From Chroogloeocystis siderophila 5.2 s.c.1 (GTDB lineage Bacteria > Cyanobacteriota > Cyanobacteriia > Cyanobacteriales > Chroococcidiopsidaceae), in assembly GCF_001904655.1 (NCBI RefSeq), contig NZ_MRCC01000001.1, positions 186,001 through 250,000 of the forward strand: a stretch of DNA of 64,000 bases, written 5' to 3'. Under the pieces are notes generated by a model that was given only the letters and a program-made list of their open reading frames with translations, was not told where the DNA came from and made no database searches. Shown here one piece after another: positions 27,349-36,556 of this stretch (position 1 is its first letter; every line of letters starts with the position of its first letter). The translations under genes and the position numbers were made by a program.

Positions 27349-27828
27349 ATGAAGACTGAACTACAGAACGAACACTATTGGCTACAGAAGCTTGTTGGCG
27401 AGTGGACATACGAAACAGAGGTGATGATGGAGGCAAATCAGCCTCCGGAAAAGGCTACGGGAACCGAGAGCGTGCGATCGCTTGATGGCATCTGGATTCT
27501 AGCTGAAGGACACGGTGAGATGCCTGGCTGTGGTACTGCAACAACGATGGTGACACTTGGCTACGATTCGCAAAAGCAGCGTTATGTGGGCACTTGGATT
27601 GGCTCGATGATGTCTCACCTTTGGGTATACGATGGCGAACTAGATGCGGCTAGAAGGGTGTTGACGCTCAACGCAGAGGGACCGGCGATGACTGGTGAAG
27701 GGCTGGCAAAGTACAAAGACGCGATCAAGTTCAAAAACGACAATCATCGAGTGCTGACATCGTCTGTGTTGGGCGATGATGGAGAGTGGCACGAGTTTAT
27801 GACAGTAAATTATCAACGGCAGTCATAG
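27349..27828 (+). CDS. DUF1579 family protein
   Basis: 159 aa. The family pattern is clear: LVGEWTYETEV at about residue 15, SVRSLDGIWILAEGHGEMPG, TTMVTLGYDSQKQRYVGTW and a beta-rich remainder. The fold is a lipocalin-like barrel of unknown function. Genes of this kind are often beside VOC/PhnB genes, as here. AGGAG lies ahead of the ATG. Confidence 0.88.
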   Translation: MKTELQNEHYWLQKLVGEWTYETEVMMEANQPPEKATGTESVRSLDGIWILAEGHGEMPGCGTATTMVTLGYDSQKQRYVGTWIGSMMSHLWVYDGELDAARRVLTLNAEGPAMTGEGLAKYKDAIKFKNDNHRVLTSSVLGDDGEWHEFMTVNYQRQS

Positions 27829-27879
27829 CAGAATTCCAGATTTTAGCACCATGTAGCAGGACGGAAGAAACAGCTATTG

Positions 27880-28010
27880 AGCATTGGCGGCTTTCCAAAG
27901 CACGACTCAGCCGGATACACGATGTCATGGCTCGCTATGTTGACGAAGTACCTGGTCTAGTGACATTGGTCAGTCGCCAAAGTAAGGTACATGTTAAGCG
28001 GTATCAAATA
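27880..28010 (+). pseudogene. serine hydrolase (beta-lactamase class C-like) N-terminal remnant
   Basis: A fragment in frame with a start-less ORF reads ARLSRIHDVMARYVDEVPGL then VTLVSRQSKVHV, the N-terminal segment common in bacterial beta-lactamase-related serine hydrolases. It is cut off before the catalytic SxxK, and the sequence after about 28010 is unrelated. Only about 40 codons survive. Confidence 0.5.
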
Positions 28011-28111
28011 ACACTCGCAGCACTCTTATGCACTCGGCAGTGTTTTACAACACATAGTTGCGATCGCTAATTAGATATTTGCTTCCCCAAGTAGAAATGG
28101 AGGAGGTTTAG

Positions 28112-29026
28112 ATGATAAATCAAGTGCTGAAGAACAAAGTAGCTTTAGTTGCAGGAGCAACACGCGGTGCAGGTCGCGGTATTGCCATTGAACTAGGTGC
28201 GTCAGGTACAATTGTTTATGTCACAGGTCGAACCACCCACGCTCAACGCTCCGAGTACAACCGTCCTGAAACTATTGAAGAAACGGCAGAACTAGTAAAT
28301 CAAGCGGGCGGTTATGGTATACCGGTTCAGGTCGATCATCTCGATCCAACACAGGTTCAAGTTCTGGTAACGCGAATTGAGAACGAGCAAGGTCGGTTGG
28401 ATATCCTAGTTAATGATATCGGTGGAGAATATCTGGCAGAGTTTAATCGGCCCGTGTGGCAGCTTTCTTTAGAAAAGGGACTGCGATTGTTTAGACTGGC
28501 ACTCGATACGCACATCATTACTAGCCACTTTGCGCTACCGCTTTTAATCAAAAATTCAGGGGGTCTAGTCATCGAAGTCACTGATGGTACGGCAGAATAC
28601 AACAATACAAACTACCGATTATCACTGTTCTACGATCTAGCAAAAACCTCAGTAATTCGCATGGCTTGGGCACTAGCACAAGAGCTTCAACCTCATCAAT
28701 GCACATCTGTGGCGCTAACTCCAGGCTGGTTGCGCTCAGAAATCATGTTAGATCATTTTGGGGTTAGCGAAGCCAATTGGCAAGACGCAACTGCAAAAGA
28801 GCCTCACTTTGTTATTTCTGAAACCCCTCATTATATTGGTCGTGCTGTGGCTTGTCTTGCTGGAGATCCAAACGTTACCCGCTGGAATGGTCAGTCGCTG
28901 TCAAGTGGTCAACTGGCAAAAGTCTATGGCTTTACAGACTTGGATGGCTCGCAGCCTGATGCTTGGCGCTACATTTGTGAAGTTGAGGCTGTTGGTAAAC
29001 CCGCAGATGCAACTGGATATCGTTAG
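28112..29026 (+). CDS. SDR-family oxidoreductase
   Basis: 304-aa short-chain dehydrogenase/reductase. Cofactor motif AGATRGAGRGIAIELG near residue 15, with YVTGRT suggesting NADP(H) preference. The usual NNAG is NDIGG here, and the active-site Tyr-x3-Lys appears as YDLAKTSVIRMAWALAQEL. LALTPGW-like region reads VALTPGWLRSEIM. A C-terminal extension of about 40 residues (SGQLAKVYGFTDLDGSQPD) is present. AGGAGG five bases before the ATG is a strong ribosome binding site. Substrate unknown; the neighbours are decayed genes. Confidence 0.9.
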   Translation: MINQVLKNKVALVAGATRGAGRGIAIELGASGTIVYVTGRTTHAQRSEYNRPETIEETAELVNQAGGYGIPVQVDHLDPTQVQVLVTRIENEQGRLDILVNDIGGEYLAEFNRPVWQLSLEKGLRLFRLALDTHIITSHFALPLLIKNSGGLVIEVTDGTAEYNNTNYRLSLFYDLAKTSVIRMAWALAQELQPHQCTSVALTPGWLRSEIMLDHFGVSEANWQDATAKEPHFVISETPHYIGRAVACLAGDPNVTRWNGQSLSSGQLAKVYGFTDLDGSQPDAWRYICEVEAVGKPADATGYR

Positions 29027-29689
29027 CGTTGTTCAAATTTTCTGAAGCTAAGGTCTAGGTGTGCTGCATCTGTAGTGCTTCAACCTTGTTTTCTAAGCTT
29101 TGCAGATATTCTGCGTATTCAATCTGAAATTCGAGTGCATTTTTGAAATCGGTGGAACGCTTTGACAACCGCTTCCTTGCTAGTTTCTGTTAAAGTGATC
29201 GCTTGGGGTTGACGAGGGAGGCGAAACTGCGTGTTTAAGTTGTTGGTGTGGACGAAACAGCTTGTAGCAATACGCTCCATACGCCATATCACCGGCTTTG
29301 TTAAATGCGTCTAGCAACTTACCGTGATGTTTGAAGAGGAGATTTTGCCAGTTTTCAGTAATATGATTGGCGATGTACTGACCAATCGCGTAAATATCGG
29401 TATTTTGGTTGCCTAAGAACACGATTTGTGATGAATTCATTGAGCTTGCTCCAATCTTAGCGTCTTGTATTGTGACGCCTAACCAATGTGGCAAGATTGT
29501 AAAAACATGATCTTTTTAACCGCAGCGATCGCCCGCGTCCACCGGAAATATTTCATGCCTAAAACTTGCCTAAAAAATCACCCAGTATTAGCAACAATCA
29601 ACTGTATTCAACGGTAATACGGAAAATGCCAGTAATCTTGAAACCCTTACGAATAAGCCTTGCACAGCTTTTGTATTTATGATAAAAAA
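29027..29689. other. intergenic region with a decayed minus-strand gene
   Basis: About 660 bp. A frameshifted hypothetical gene occupies 29057-29440 on the minus strand (separate entry). I see nothing in 29500-29689. Confidence 0.5.
29057..29440 (-). pseudogene. hypothetical protein, frameshifted twice
   Basis: Starting at ATG 29440 the frame reads MNSSQIVFLGNQNTDIYAIG, ENWQNLLFKHHGKLLDAFNK and AGDMAYGAYCYKLFRP. The apparent continuation is in a second frame (FRLPRQPQAITLTETSKEAV) and then a third (FKNALEFQIEYAEYLQSLEN) to a stop near 29057. Composition is coherent across the shifts, which suggests a dead gene of about 128 codons. I do not recognise the family. Confidence 0.4.
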
Positions 29690-29763
29690 TGGCTCAGGAG
29701 TGATTTGAACACTCGACCTTGGGCTTATGAGTCCCCTGCTCTGACCAACTGAGCTACTGAGCC
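29690..29763 (-). tRNA. tRNA with CAU anticodon (Met or lysidine-modified Ile)
   Basis: 74 nt on the minus strand. The acceptor stem GGCTCAG pairs with CTGAGCC, discriminator A. The anticodon loop CTCATAA gives CAU, and T-loop GTTCAAATC is present; CCA is not encoded and a T run follows. The anticodon arm GGGACTCATAAGCCC resembles bacterial tRNA-Ile2 (k2CAU), but elongator tRNA-Met cannot be excluded. It is not an initiator type: the first acceptor pair G-C is matched and the G-C anticodon-stem triplet is absent. Confidence 0.93.
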
Positions 29764-30004
29764 AAGTATTAGACAACGACTTATAAATATAGCATACACT
29801 ATCTGCGATTACTAGTCTTGCTTAAATTAAATAGAAATAGCACGATTTGTGCATAAAGACAGGCATTGAGTCATAAAAATGTGAAATTTCCTAGTTTTTT
29901 CCCTGATTTATATCAGCGACGAAACTTCCCTAACGCAGTAGCATATTCATTTATGTAGCAATAATGCTTGATGTCATCATTCCCAGTAAGGGTTGAATTA
30001 ACAG

Positions 30005-31084
30005 ATGAACCTGTACGGATTTCTTCAATCGCTCGGCATTGCTAATCCTAGTGGAACTGGCTGGCTAGCGGTGATCTTTACCTTTTTATTAGCCTGGGTA
30101 GTCACCTGGCTGTTGACTCCGCCCGTGCGTTCGTTTGCATTACAAGTTGGTTGGGCAGACCAACCTAATGAAAGGCGACTCAATCGCGAACCGTTGCCCA
30201 ACGCCGGAGGTTTAGTAATCTATTTTGGAGTTCTAGCTGCATTAGTCCTGGCGACGCTGTTACGCCCGATCGTGATTGAAGGTGTCCTTGCGGAAGTACT
30301 GACCATCTTACTGGGAGGATCGATATTAGTCCTTGTTGGCTTTATTGATGACCAATTTGGCTTACCGCCCTGGGTACGCTTATTCACTCAAATTCTGACA
30401 GCCCTGCTACTTATCAGCAGTGGTATCAAAATTGAAGCACCGTTAGGAACTCCGGTTGACTCGCTACTTGCGATATGTCTTACCGTGCTGTGGGTGGTCG
30501 GAATTACCAATGCCATTAACCTGATGGATGGAATGGATGGCTTGGCTGGGGGAGTTAGCTTTATTACCGCGATGAGTTTGCTGGCGGTGTCTGCGCAATT
30601 TGAAACACGGGCAGCCGCAACGTTACTACTCGCCGCCTTAGGAGGAGGCGCCCTAGGATTTTTGCGGCACAACTTCCATCCTTCACGGATTATTATGGGC
30701 GATGCCGGAGCCTATTTTTTTGGATATGTCTTAGCAGCAACAACGATTTTAGGTAATCTCAAAGTAACTACAGTATTTGCGCTAGTACCACCCGTTTTAT
30801 TTCTGCTGTTACCAGTCATCGATACAACTCAAGTCTTTGTACTGCGCTTGATGGCAGGTAAAAATCCTCTGAGTAACCCTGGTAAAGACCATTTGCACCA
30901 TCGATTACTTGCTTGGGGCTTTTCTCAAAGGCATACAGCGCTAACACTGTGGACAGGCACAATTGTCTCGAATTGGCTCGCAATGCAGCTACAGGGAATG
31001 AGTGCGATCGCCGCGCTAGTCACAATCGCTAGTATTATCGCACTACTGAGCTTTACAATTTGGCGTAGAATGCGATCACTCTGA
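30005..31084 (+). CDS. UDP-phosphate N-acetylhexosamine-1-phosphate transferase (WecA/MraY superfamily)
   Basis: 359-aa polytopic membrane enzyme (about ten hydrophobic segments) that loads a sugar-1-phosphate onto undecaprenyl phosphate to start surface polysaccharide synthesis. Signatures: GFIDDQFGLP (Mg-binding DD), NAINLMDGMDGLAGG, IIMGDAGAYFFGY and the C-terminal PGKDHLHHRL. The HIHH-type loop identifies the WecA/TagO branch rather than MraY. No polysaccharide cluster is adjacent. The gene shares a bidirectional hairpin terminator with the convergent M23 gene. Confidence 0.92.
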   Translation: MNLYGFLQSLGIANPSGTGWLAVIFTFLLAWVVTWLLTPPVRSFALQVGWADQPNERRLNREPLPNAGGLVIYFGVLAALVLATLLRPIVIEGVLAEVLTILLGGSILVLVGFIDDQFGLPPWVRLFTQILTALLLISSGIKIEAPLGTPVDSLLAICLTVLWVVGITNAINLMDGMDGLAGGVSFITAMSLLAVSAQFETRAAATLLLAALGGGALGFLRHNFHPSRIIMGDAGAYFFGYVLAATTILGNLKVTTVFALVPPVLFLLLPVIDTTQVFVLRLMAGKNPLSNPGKDHLHHRLLAWGFSQRHTALTLWTGTIVSNWLAMQLQGMSAIAALVTIASIIALLSFTIWRRMRSL

Positions 31085-31120
31085 TTCTAAGACCACACTC
31101 TCTCAGCTAGACCATTAAAT

Positions 31121-31156
31121 GAGTAGGGAAAGGAACTTAATATCCCTTCCCTACTC
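31121..31156. terminator. bidirectional hairpin terminator
   Basis: GAGTAGGGAA and TTCCCTACTC form a perfect 10-bp stem, extended by an inner GG/CC pair, between the convergent wecA-like gene and the M23 gene. The T runs on both sides are short, so efficiency is uncertain. Confidence 0.7.
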
Positions 31157-31182
31157 ACTGCTAATTTGAGGCGATTCAATGA

Positions 31183-33849
31183 CTAACGCTGACGAGGTAA
31201 CAAAGCGATCGGATTAACGGCTCCTTTACCTGCAGGATGCACTTCAAAATGAAGGTGAGGACCTGTACTAAAACCAGTGCTTCCCATCTCAGCAATGTGT
31301 TGACCTTGTTCGACTTCTTGCCCTGCACGGACTAAGATGCGGTTGTTATGAGCATAACGAGTCAGTGAACCATCAGGGTGTCTGATATCTACCAAGTTGC
31401 CATAACCACCAGAATTCCAACCGGCGCGCACAATCACACCAGAAGCTGCTGCAAAAATAGGAGTTCCCACTGGTGCTGCTACATCGATTCCTCGGTGCAT
31501 TCTTCCCCAGCGCCAGCCATAACCAGAAGAGAGAACGCCTTTTGCAGGCCAAATATAGCCTGTGAATGGTGCTGACGATCCTGGTTTAGGCAAATACATA
31601 TCTGCTGCACCCAGCGGTGGCAATTCTGGAGATACTTGCCTTCCTCGGAGCGATTGTAATGCTTCGGTAGGATCGACGTTTGTCGGTGCAGTTGCTAATC
31701 GAGCTTTAATTGTGCCGGAACCTGAGGTATTTGCTTGAGCGACACGAAACTCTGGGTTAACCGGTTCAGAAGCTACTTTACGAGAACGGGTTTGAGTCAC
31801 AACGGACGCCACCGATTTGGGCTTGGCTGGAGTAGCAGTAAGCTTAGTATTTACTTTAATTGAAGCTTCAACGGTTTGCTTGGCAGAATTAGCTGTAGGA
31901 GTGTTGTACTTTTGACGCAGTTGTTGAATTTCTGCCTGTAAGCCTTGGACATACAGATTTGGTGGATCAAGTGGTTCCTCATTTGAGAGACTACCACCCA
32001 CGCCAAGCATTGCTACTGTTGGTTCTTGTTCTGCTGTATTCGTTGAAGGGTTGTTATAAGCAACAAATGTAGCTACTGAGGCTTCACGGCTATCAGGAAT
32101 AACCGATACATGGGGTTGTGCAGAAATTGTTGCTCTGTTTTGTTGTTGAGAGCGATCGCTGACATTGATATTTTGAGCAACTGCACCGTGATATACCGAA
32201 GTCGGTATCGTAATGCTTTGGTTAATTTGTAGTTGGTCAGGATTAGTGATTTGGTTCGCACTGACAAGTTCATCTAGGGCAACATCATGCGCACGCGCGA
32301 TCGCGGTTAGTGTATCTCCTGGTTTTACCTGATATTCTGTTGCCAGCGATGCGACTTGGACGCTGGCTTTGTTCGTGTCTTCAGGTACTTCAGAAATAAC
32401 AAAAACTGTTTGTGCTTCTAGCGTTTTTGGCTGCGTACGCTCTGCAACTATACTTTGGTTTTCTGCGGTTTGTGGTGTTGTCGTTTCTGCTTCTTGAGTT
32501 GCCGTCTGCGTAGGACTAGGAATCGTATATGGTACATTTGCAATTCCAAATTCTACTGATGTCGTTGGCAGTTGAGTGCGATCAATTCGGTGTTGCCCGT
32601 TGACAATTTCTGCCTGCGTTTGTTGCTGTGACGCCTCAGAAGTCACGGCAATTGGTGTTAAAGATTCTTTAATATCGACCACGACGCTGTTATCGCGGAT
32701 ATCTTCGGTTGGTGTTACTTGCGTTCCAATAACAGTAGGAGACGTAATTTTATTAAGTGGATCTAAACTTGGAGTTGAAATTTGGGGTGGATTGATCGCT
32801 ACTGATGGAACTTGAGTTTCTACAATAACGTTTTGATTACCCGTACTTTCTGGCTGCGATCGCATCGGACGCTGCGCTGTACGCAATCGCTGTACCAGTT
32901 GATTTTGGTTAGATTCGTAGCTAGGCTGTTGAGGTGCAGTTGCTACAGGTTGATTTAACTCGCTTGTGCTGTTATTCGTTGATGCTTCGCGTCTAGCCGT
33001 CTCGACATATGGGCTAACTAAACGATTGCTTGGCTGCGTCACATCCGTACTGGGCGATTGTGGTGTTGCTTGAATAGCTGTACGCGTATTGAACTCCTCA
33101 GACCGCAACTCCGCCGAACTGTTTTTTGAGTGGTTCGATTGTTGCTTTAAGCGATTGACCAGCAACTTTTGTTTAGTTGCTGCTGGGGCTGTTGGTTCTT
33201 GCTGTTGGTTGTTTCTACTGCTAACTGGCTGTGTTGATGCGTGAAGAGGAACGCCACTCGATTTGTTGAGTGCGTCTACTTTGTTGGCTGATTTGAGTTG
33301 TTGTACTAAGCGATCTTGGCGCTGTGTAGCCCGTACTTTACTCGTACTGATTTGTGTCGAATCATTTGTCGTCGTTTCGACGCGGCGTGGCGCTACTGCT
33401 TTTGGTGCGGTATATTTTTTCTGACTCGCATCTATCGCCAGCGGTGGCTTTTGCCGTTGTTCTTGTTCTACTCGAATTGGCGTTGTCTGCTGCGTTGTAT
33501 TGATTTGCACTGTATCCGGCGCAGGAGGACTCGCAGGGGTTACAGACGTAGTGGCTGGCGCTGGCACAACTTCTACCACAATTGACGCTGCTTGAGTAGA
33601 CGAAGTCGTCGAAACTGGAATAGCAGCCGGTTCCTCACCCTGCGGGATCTCAGCCGCTGGAGTGCGATCGTGTCGAGTCAGTAAAAGGTTGGGTCCTCCC
33701 ATTGATATTGCGATCGCCATCATCGCGACCGAAGTGCGCACTCGCCGTTTGACCTTGGGCTGAACGGGCTTCAATTGCTCCTCCGCAGCTGCTTTGCTTT
33801 TAGCGCTAGCAGGAACAGCCTTAACCTTCTTCATCCATGCTCGTTTCAA
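31183..33849 (-). CDS. LysM and M23-peptidase envelope protein
   Basis: 888 aa. A basic N-terminus precedes one membrane segment (about residues 42-60, VAMMAIAISMGGPNLLLT), so the protein is anchored with a periplasmic body. A very long Gln/Thr/Ser/Pro-rich disordered region (about 60-500) follows, then LysM (about 505-550, YQVKPGDTLTAIARAHDVAL), another low-complexity linker, and a C-terminal M23 domain (about 760-885) with HRGIDVAAPVGTP and HLHFEVH metal ligands. The start is TTG at 33847-33849, chosen because AGGAGGT lies six bases upstream; a later ATG is five codons in. It probably cuts or senses peptidoglycan. No c-di-AMP motif was found in its leader. Confidence 0.9.
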   Translation of the reverse strand: MKRAWMKKVKAVPASAKSKAAAEEQLKPVQPKVKRRVRTSVAMMAIAISMGGPNLLLTRHDRTPAAEIPQGEEPAAIPVSTTSSTQAASIVVEVVPAPATTSVTPASPPAPDTVQINTTQQTTPIRVEQEQRQKPPLAIDASQKKYTAPKAVAPRRVETTTNDSTQISTSKVRATQRQDRLVQQLKSANKVDALNKSSGVPLHASTQPVSSRNNQQQEPTAPAATKQKLLVNRLKQQSNHSKNSSAELRSEEFNTRTAIQATPQSPSTDVTQPSNRLVSPYVETARREASTNNSTSELNQPVATAPQQPSYESNQNQLVQRLRTAQRPMRSQPESTGNQNVIVETQVPSVAINPPQISTPSLDPLNKITSPTVIGTQVTPTEDIRDNSVVVDIKESLTPIAVTSEASQQQTQAEIVNGQHRIDRTQLPTTSVEFGIANVPYTIPSPTQTATQEAETTTPQTAENQSIVAERTQPKTLEAQTVFVISEVPEDTNKASVQVASLATEYQVKPGDTLTAIARAHDVALDELVSANQITNPDQLQINQSITIPTSVYHGAVAQNINVSDRSQQQNRATISAQPHVSVIPDSREASVATFVAYNNPSTNTAEQEPTVAMLGVGGSLSNEEPLDPPNLYVQGLQAEIQQLRQKYNTPTANSAKQTVEASIKVNTKLTATPAKPKSVASVVTQTRSRKVASEPVNPEFRVAQANTSGSGTIKARLATAPTNVDPTEALQSLRGRQVSPELPPLGAADMYLPKPGSSAPFTGYIWPAKGVLSSGYGWRWGRMHRGIDVAAPVGTPIFAAASGVIVRAGWNSGGYGNLVDIRHPDGSLTRYAHNNRILVRAGQEVEQGQHIAEMGSTGFSTGPHLHFEVHPAGKGAVNPIALLPRQR

Positions 33850-34670
33850 AAATGACCTCCTATGAGCAATAGGGCTTACCTGATCTCGATTTATCGAGTT
33901 TATTACTAGTCAATGAATTAGGCTACTACTTTCTATAGATTCACCTCAGATCCAGCAAACATACTTAAGCAAGATTACTAGGCAATTTTAATTTAGACAA
34001 GTTTACATCAACTCCTAACACTGTGCTGAATCTTGTCGCTCAGCGCATACCTAAAGAAATGGGTATCGATTTTTACTACCATTCGTTGGTAGTCAATTGC
34101 GACTGCCATTCTTCTTTATACAAGCGATCGCAGTTGCTATGTACTTAACCTTTTTTCTAAATTTTTGGCAATCAGAGTACGCATACCCACAGTTGTTATG
34201 TGGCTGTGCTATGTCGTCGTCATCCTGCTGTAAGTTTACTTTTGCCTCCTTTAGCTAATGTTGAAGATCGTTAAATCTAGCTAAATAGCTTAGCTTGTCG
34301 ATTGTACTCGGTTTACTCAGATTTGATCCCCAAAGACATGACAGATTTAGCCAATTTAGAATGAGTAAAATCTATCGCTTTCTTCTCCTAAAAAATCTTT
34401 TTTAATATAAAAATTTCTTATCGTGTTTTAACCAAAGTACATTTTGCGCAAAGCGATAGTCTCACAAACTTTTACCAAAATACTTTGTATAAATTTATGC
34501 TAGTAAGAATAGATAAATACAAAAAATACCTGCGCTTAAAACCATATTGACTTCTCAGTAAGCACAGGCTAAACTTTAACTCTATTGCGGATTGACGCGC
34601 GTCCAAAAATGCATTTAGTCATCAAACTTGTCGTTTTCTTGAATGCTTTGCTGAGTGTAAAAACAACAAT
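33850..34670. other. long intergenic region
   Basis: About 820 bp between the M23 gene and trmL, both on the minus strand, so it contains the M23 leader. No credible gene. A hairpin CTACCA-TTCGT-TGGTAG lies at 34076-34092. I looked here for a ydaO-type riboswitch and saw none of its conserved blocks. Confidence 0.5.
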
Positions 34671-35132
34671 TCATACAAGATATCCTAGTTGACGTCGAGC
34701 TTCAAATAAACCGATCGCAACGCTGACGGAGAGATTTAAGCTCCGCACCTTGGGATGTGGCATAGGAATATACACCGTAGCAGTACATTCTGCCAGCATA
34801 TCAGGCGGTAAACCTGTCGTTTCACTACCGAATATTAACCAGTCATCAGTTTGAAATTGGAAAGCTGCATAGTTGTCACTTCCCCTCACGCTAAAACCAA
34901 TTGTGCGTCCGCCCCGTTGTTTGCAGTAAGACTGAAAAGTAGCAATTGATTCATGATAGTGCAAGTTGACATAAGGCCAGTAATCTAATCCGGCCCGCTT
35001 GAGATAGCGATCGCTAATCTCAAAACCTAGTGGACCAACTAGATGTAACTCGGTTTCGGTTGCAGCGCAGGTACGAGCAATATTTCCAGTATTCGGCGGA
35101 ATTTGGGGATGAACTAAGACAATCTGAGGCAT
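34671..35132 (-). CDS. trmL: tRNA (cytidine(34)-2'-O)-methyltransferase TrmL
   Basis: SPOUT-class methyltransferase that modifies the wobble position of tRNA-Leu. With the ATG at 35132 the protein is about 153 aa and begins MPQIVLVHPQIPPNTGNIAR, the standard start; a longer frame to 35180 adds 16 unrelated residues. The knotted SAM site is seen in IFGSETTGLP, YIPMPHPKVRSLNLSVSVAI and the end GLFEARRQLG. Length is normal. Monocistronic. Confidence 0.95.
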   Translation of the reverse strand: MPQIVLVHPQIPPNTGNIARTCAATETELHLVGPLGFEISDRYLKRAGLDYWPYVNLHYHESIATFQSYCKQRGGRTIGFSVRGSDNYAAFQFQTDDWLIFGSETTGLPPDMLAECTATVYIPMPHPKVRSLNLSVSVAIGLFEARRQLGYLV

Positions 35133-35270
35133 GTGATCTTGATCGGACTGCGAACATCTTAAATCGTCTGTTCCAATCAAGATGCGCCTAAAGTCAACTT
35201 ATAGTTTTTTTTAATGTTAATATACCCAATCACACTGATTAAATATTTTGAATCTTCTCAACAATTCAAC

Positions 35271-36422
35271 TCAAGCTGCTACAGGAGAACATATTTCAGC
35301 TTCGAGTTTGCTTTCGCGTTCGCGCATCGCGAGGCTTGCTTGTGTCATAATTTGCTGGACACTGAAACCATAAGTAAAAAGCTGCAACCACTGCTGTGCT
35401 TCGTTTCCTTCGCGAAGAATTTTTTGCACAGGGGAAAGAAAGCAGTTAAAGCCACTTTGTTTCGCGATCGCCCAAACATCTTTGTAAATTTCTGCAATCC
35501 AATCGCGTGCTAAGATACTTCTACCATCTTGCCAATGGGTCAAGCGCGCATCTAAACTAGATTGTGCCGCCGCCGCTTCATTTGCAACGGTAATCGCAAT
35601 TAGTTCCTCTGGGCGATTTGTTGCAGGTATAGTACTGGTTTCGAGGGGATCGAGACTCGGATCGGCAATCAGTTGTAAAAGACGTGCTTCAAGCAAAGCG
35701 GCGATCGCGAGTAAACTGATAGGATCGCTAACAAGGTCGCAAATGCGTAATTCTAAACGATTCAGGTTATACGGACGGCGATCACCATTCGGTCGTACTG
35801 ACACCCATAAGTGGCGGACATTTTGCATCGTTCCTGCTGCTAACTGTTCTTCTACCCACCGAATATGATGCGCGTGGCTTTCAAATAAAGGTACATATGT
35901 AGGAGTTTGCGGAAATAATCCCCAGCGCGTTGAATGATATCCTGTGGCTTTGCTATCGATAAAGGGAGATGCGGCGCTGAGTGCGAGATATAATGGAGCT
36001 TCTACGCGTACCAAACGACACGCACGCATCAATGTCTCTGGATCGGCAATACCAATATTGATGTGAACGCTAGCGGTGACAACTTTGGTACCGTAGGTTT
36101 GTTCGATATAGTCGTGATACGGGTTGCTTGGATCGGAACGAAAGAAGCGATCGCTTCCACCCAAAGCCAGCGTACTTCCAGGTATTAAAGTATAGTTTCC
36201 TAATTTTTGTAAATATTCGCGTAATCGCAAGCGAGGACGTAGTAGGGAACACAGAAGATCTTCATACTTCGTTAGTGGAGGCGTTGTGTATTCGACATTA
36301 CGGCTATCTGGTTCGCGGACAAACCCATCTATACCGGCTACAATTTGGTCTGAAAGACCGACAATATCACCCTGGGGTGTACCAGTGTACATCTCGACTT
36401 CAAAACCTTTGGATAGCAGCAC
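35271..36422 (-). CDS. gshA: glutamate-cysteine ligase, cyanobacterial type
   Basis: First step of glutathione synthesis. 383 aa with MLLSKGFEVEMYTGTPQGDI at the N-terminus, FVREPDSRNVEYTT (substrate Glu/Cys site region), ASVHINIGIADPE, and NRLELRICDLVSDP, features of the GCS2-like cyanobacterial enzyme distinct from E. coli GshA. The start is GTG at 36420-36422; it gives the conserved N-terminus. An inverted repeat lies 26-45 bp upstream. Neighbouring genes are unrelated. Confidence 0.92.
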   Translation of the reverse strand: MLLSKGFEVEMYTGTPQGDIVGLSDQIVAGIDGFVREPDSRNVEYTTPPLTKYEDLLCSLLRPRLRLREYLQKLGNYTLIPGSTLALGGSDRFFRSDPSNPYHDYIEQTYGTKVVTASVHINIGIADPETLMRACRLVRVEAPLYLALSAASPFIDSKATGYHSTRWGLFPQTPTYVPLFESHAHHIRWVEEQLAAGTMQNVRHLWVSVRPNGDRRPYNLNRLELRICDLVSDPISLLAIAALLEARLLQLIADPSLDPLETSTIPATNRPEELIAITVANEAAAAQSSLDARLTHWQDGRSILARDWIAEIYKDVWAIAKQSGFNCFLSPVQKILREGNEAQQWLQLFTYGFSVQQIMTQASLAMRERESKLEAEICSPVAA

Positions 36423-36447
36423 GGTATTTCCTCAAATTGGATATATT

Positions 36448-36467
36448 TTTACACCTTACAGTGTAAA
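36448..36467. repeat. inverted repeat upstream of gshA
   Basis: TTTACAC-CTTACA-GTGTAAA: a perfect 7-bp inverted repeat with a 6-nt spacer, 26 bp before the gshA start. Its position would suit an operator or leader hairpin. No regulator can be named. Confidence 0.4.
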
Positions 36468-36556
36468 TCTGTAATTATTGCGACGCATCCGTCAAGAGGT
36501 TAGCATCCGAAAAGTTTTGAGTTAACTCATTGATAATTCAAAATTCGTAACTTTGC

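Noticed and set aside
27786-28070. 94-codon frame after the DUF1579 gene taken as an intact gene
   Set aside because: Its start lies inside DUF1579 out of frame; only a middle stretch of about 40 codons resembles a serine hydrolase, so it is a remnant.
33850-34300. c-di-AMP riboswitch before the LysM/M23 gene
   Set aside because: This would be the textbook position, but the conserved ydaO blocks (GTCAGCTAAC and others) are absent.
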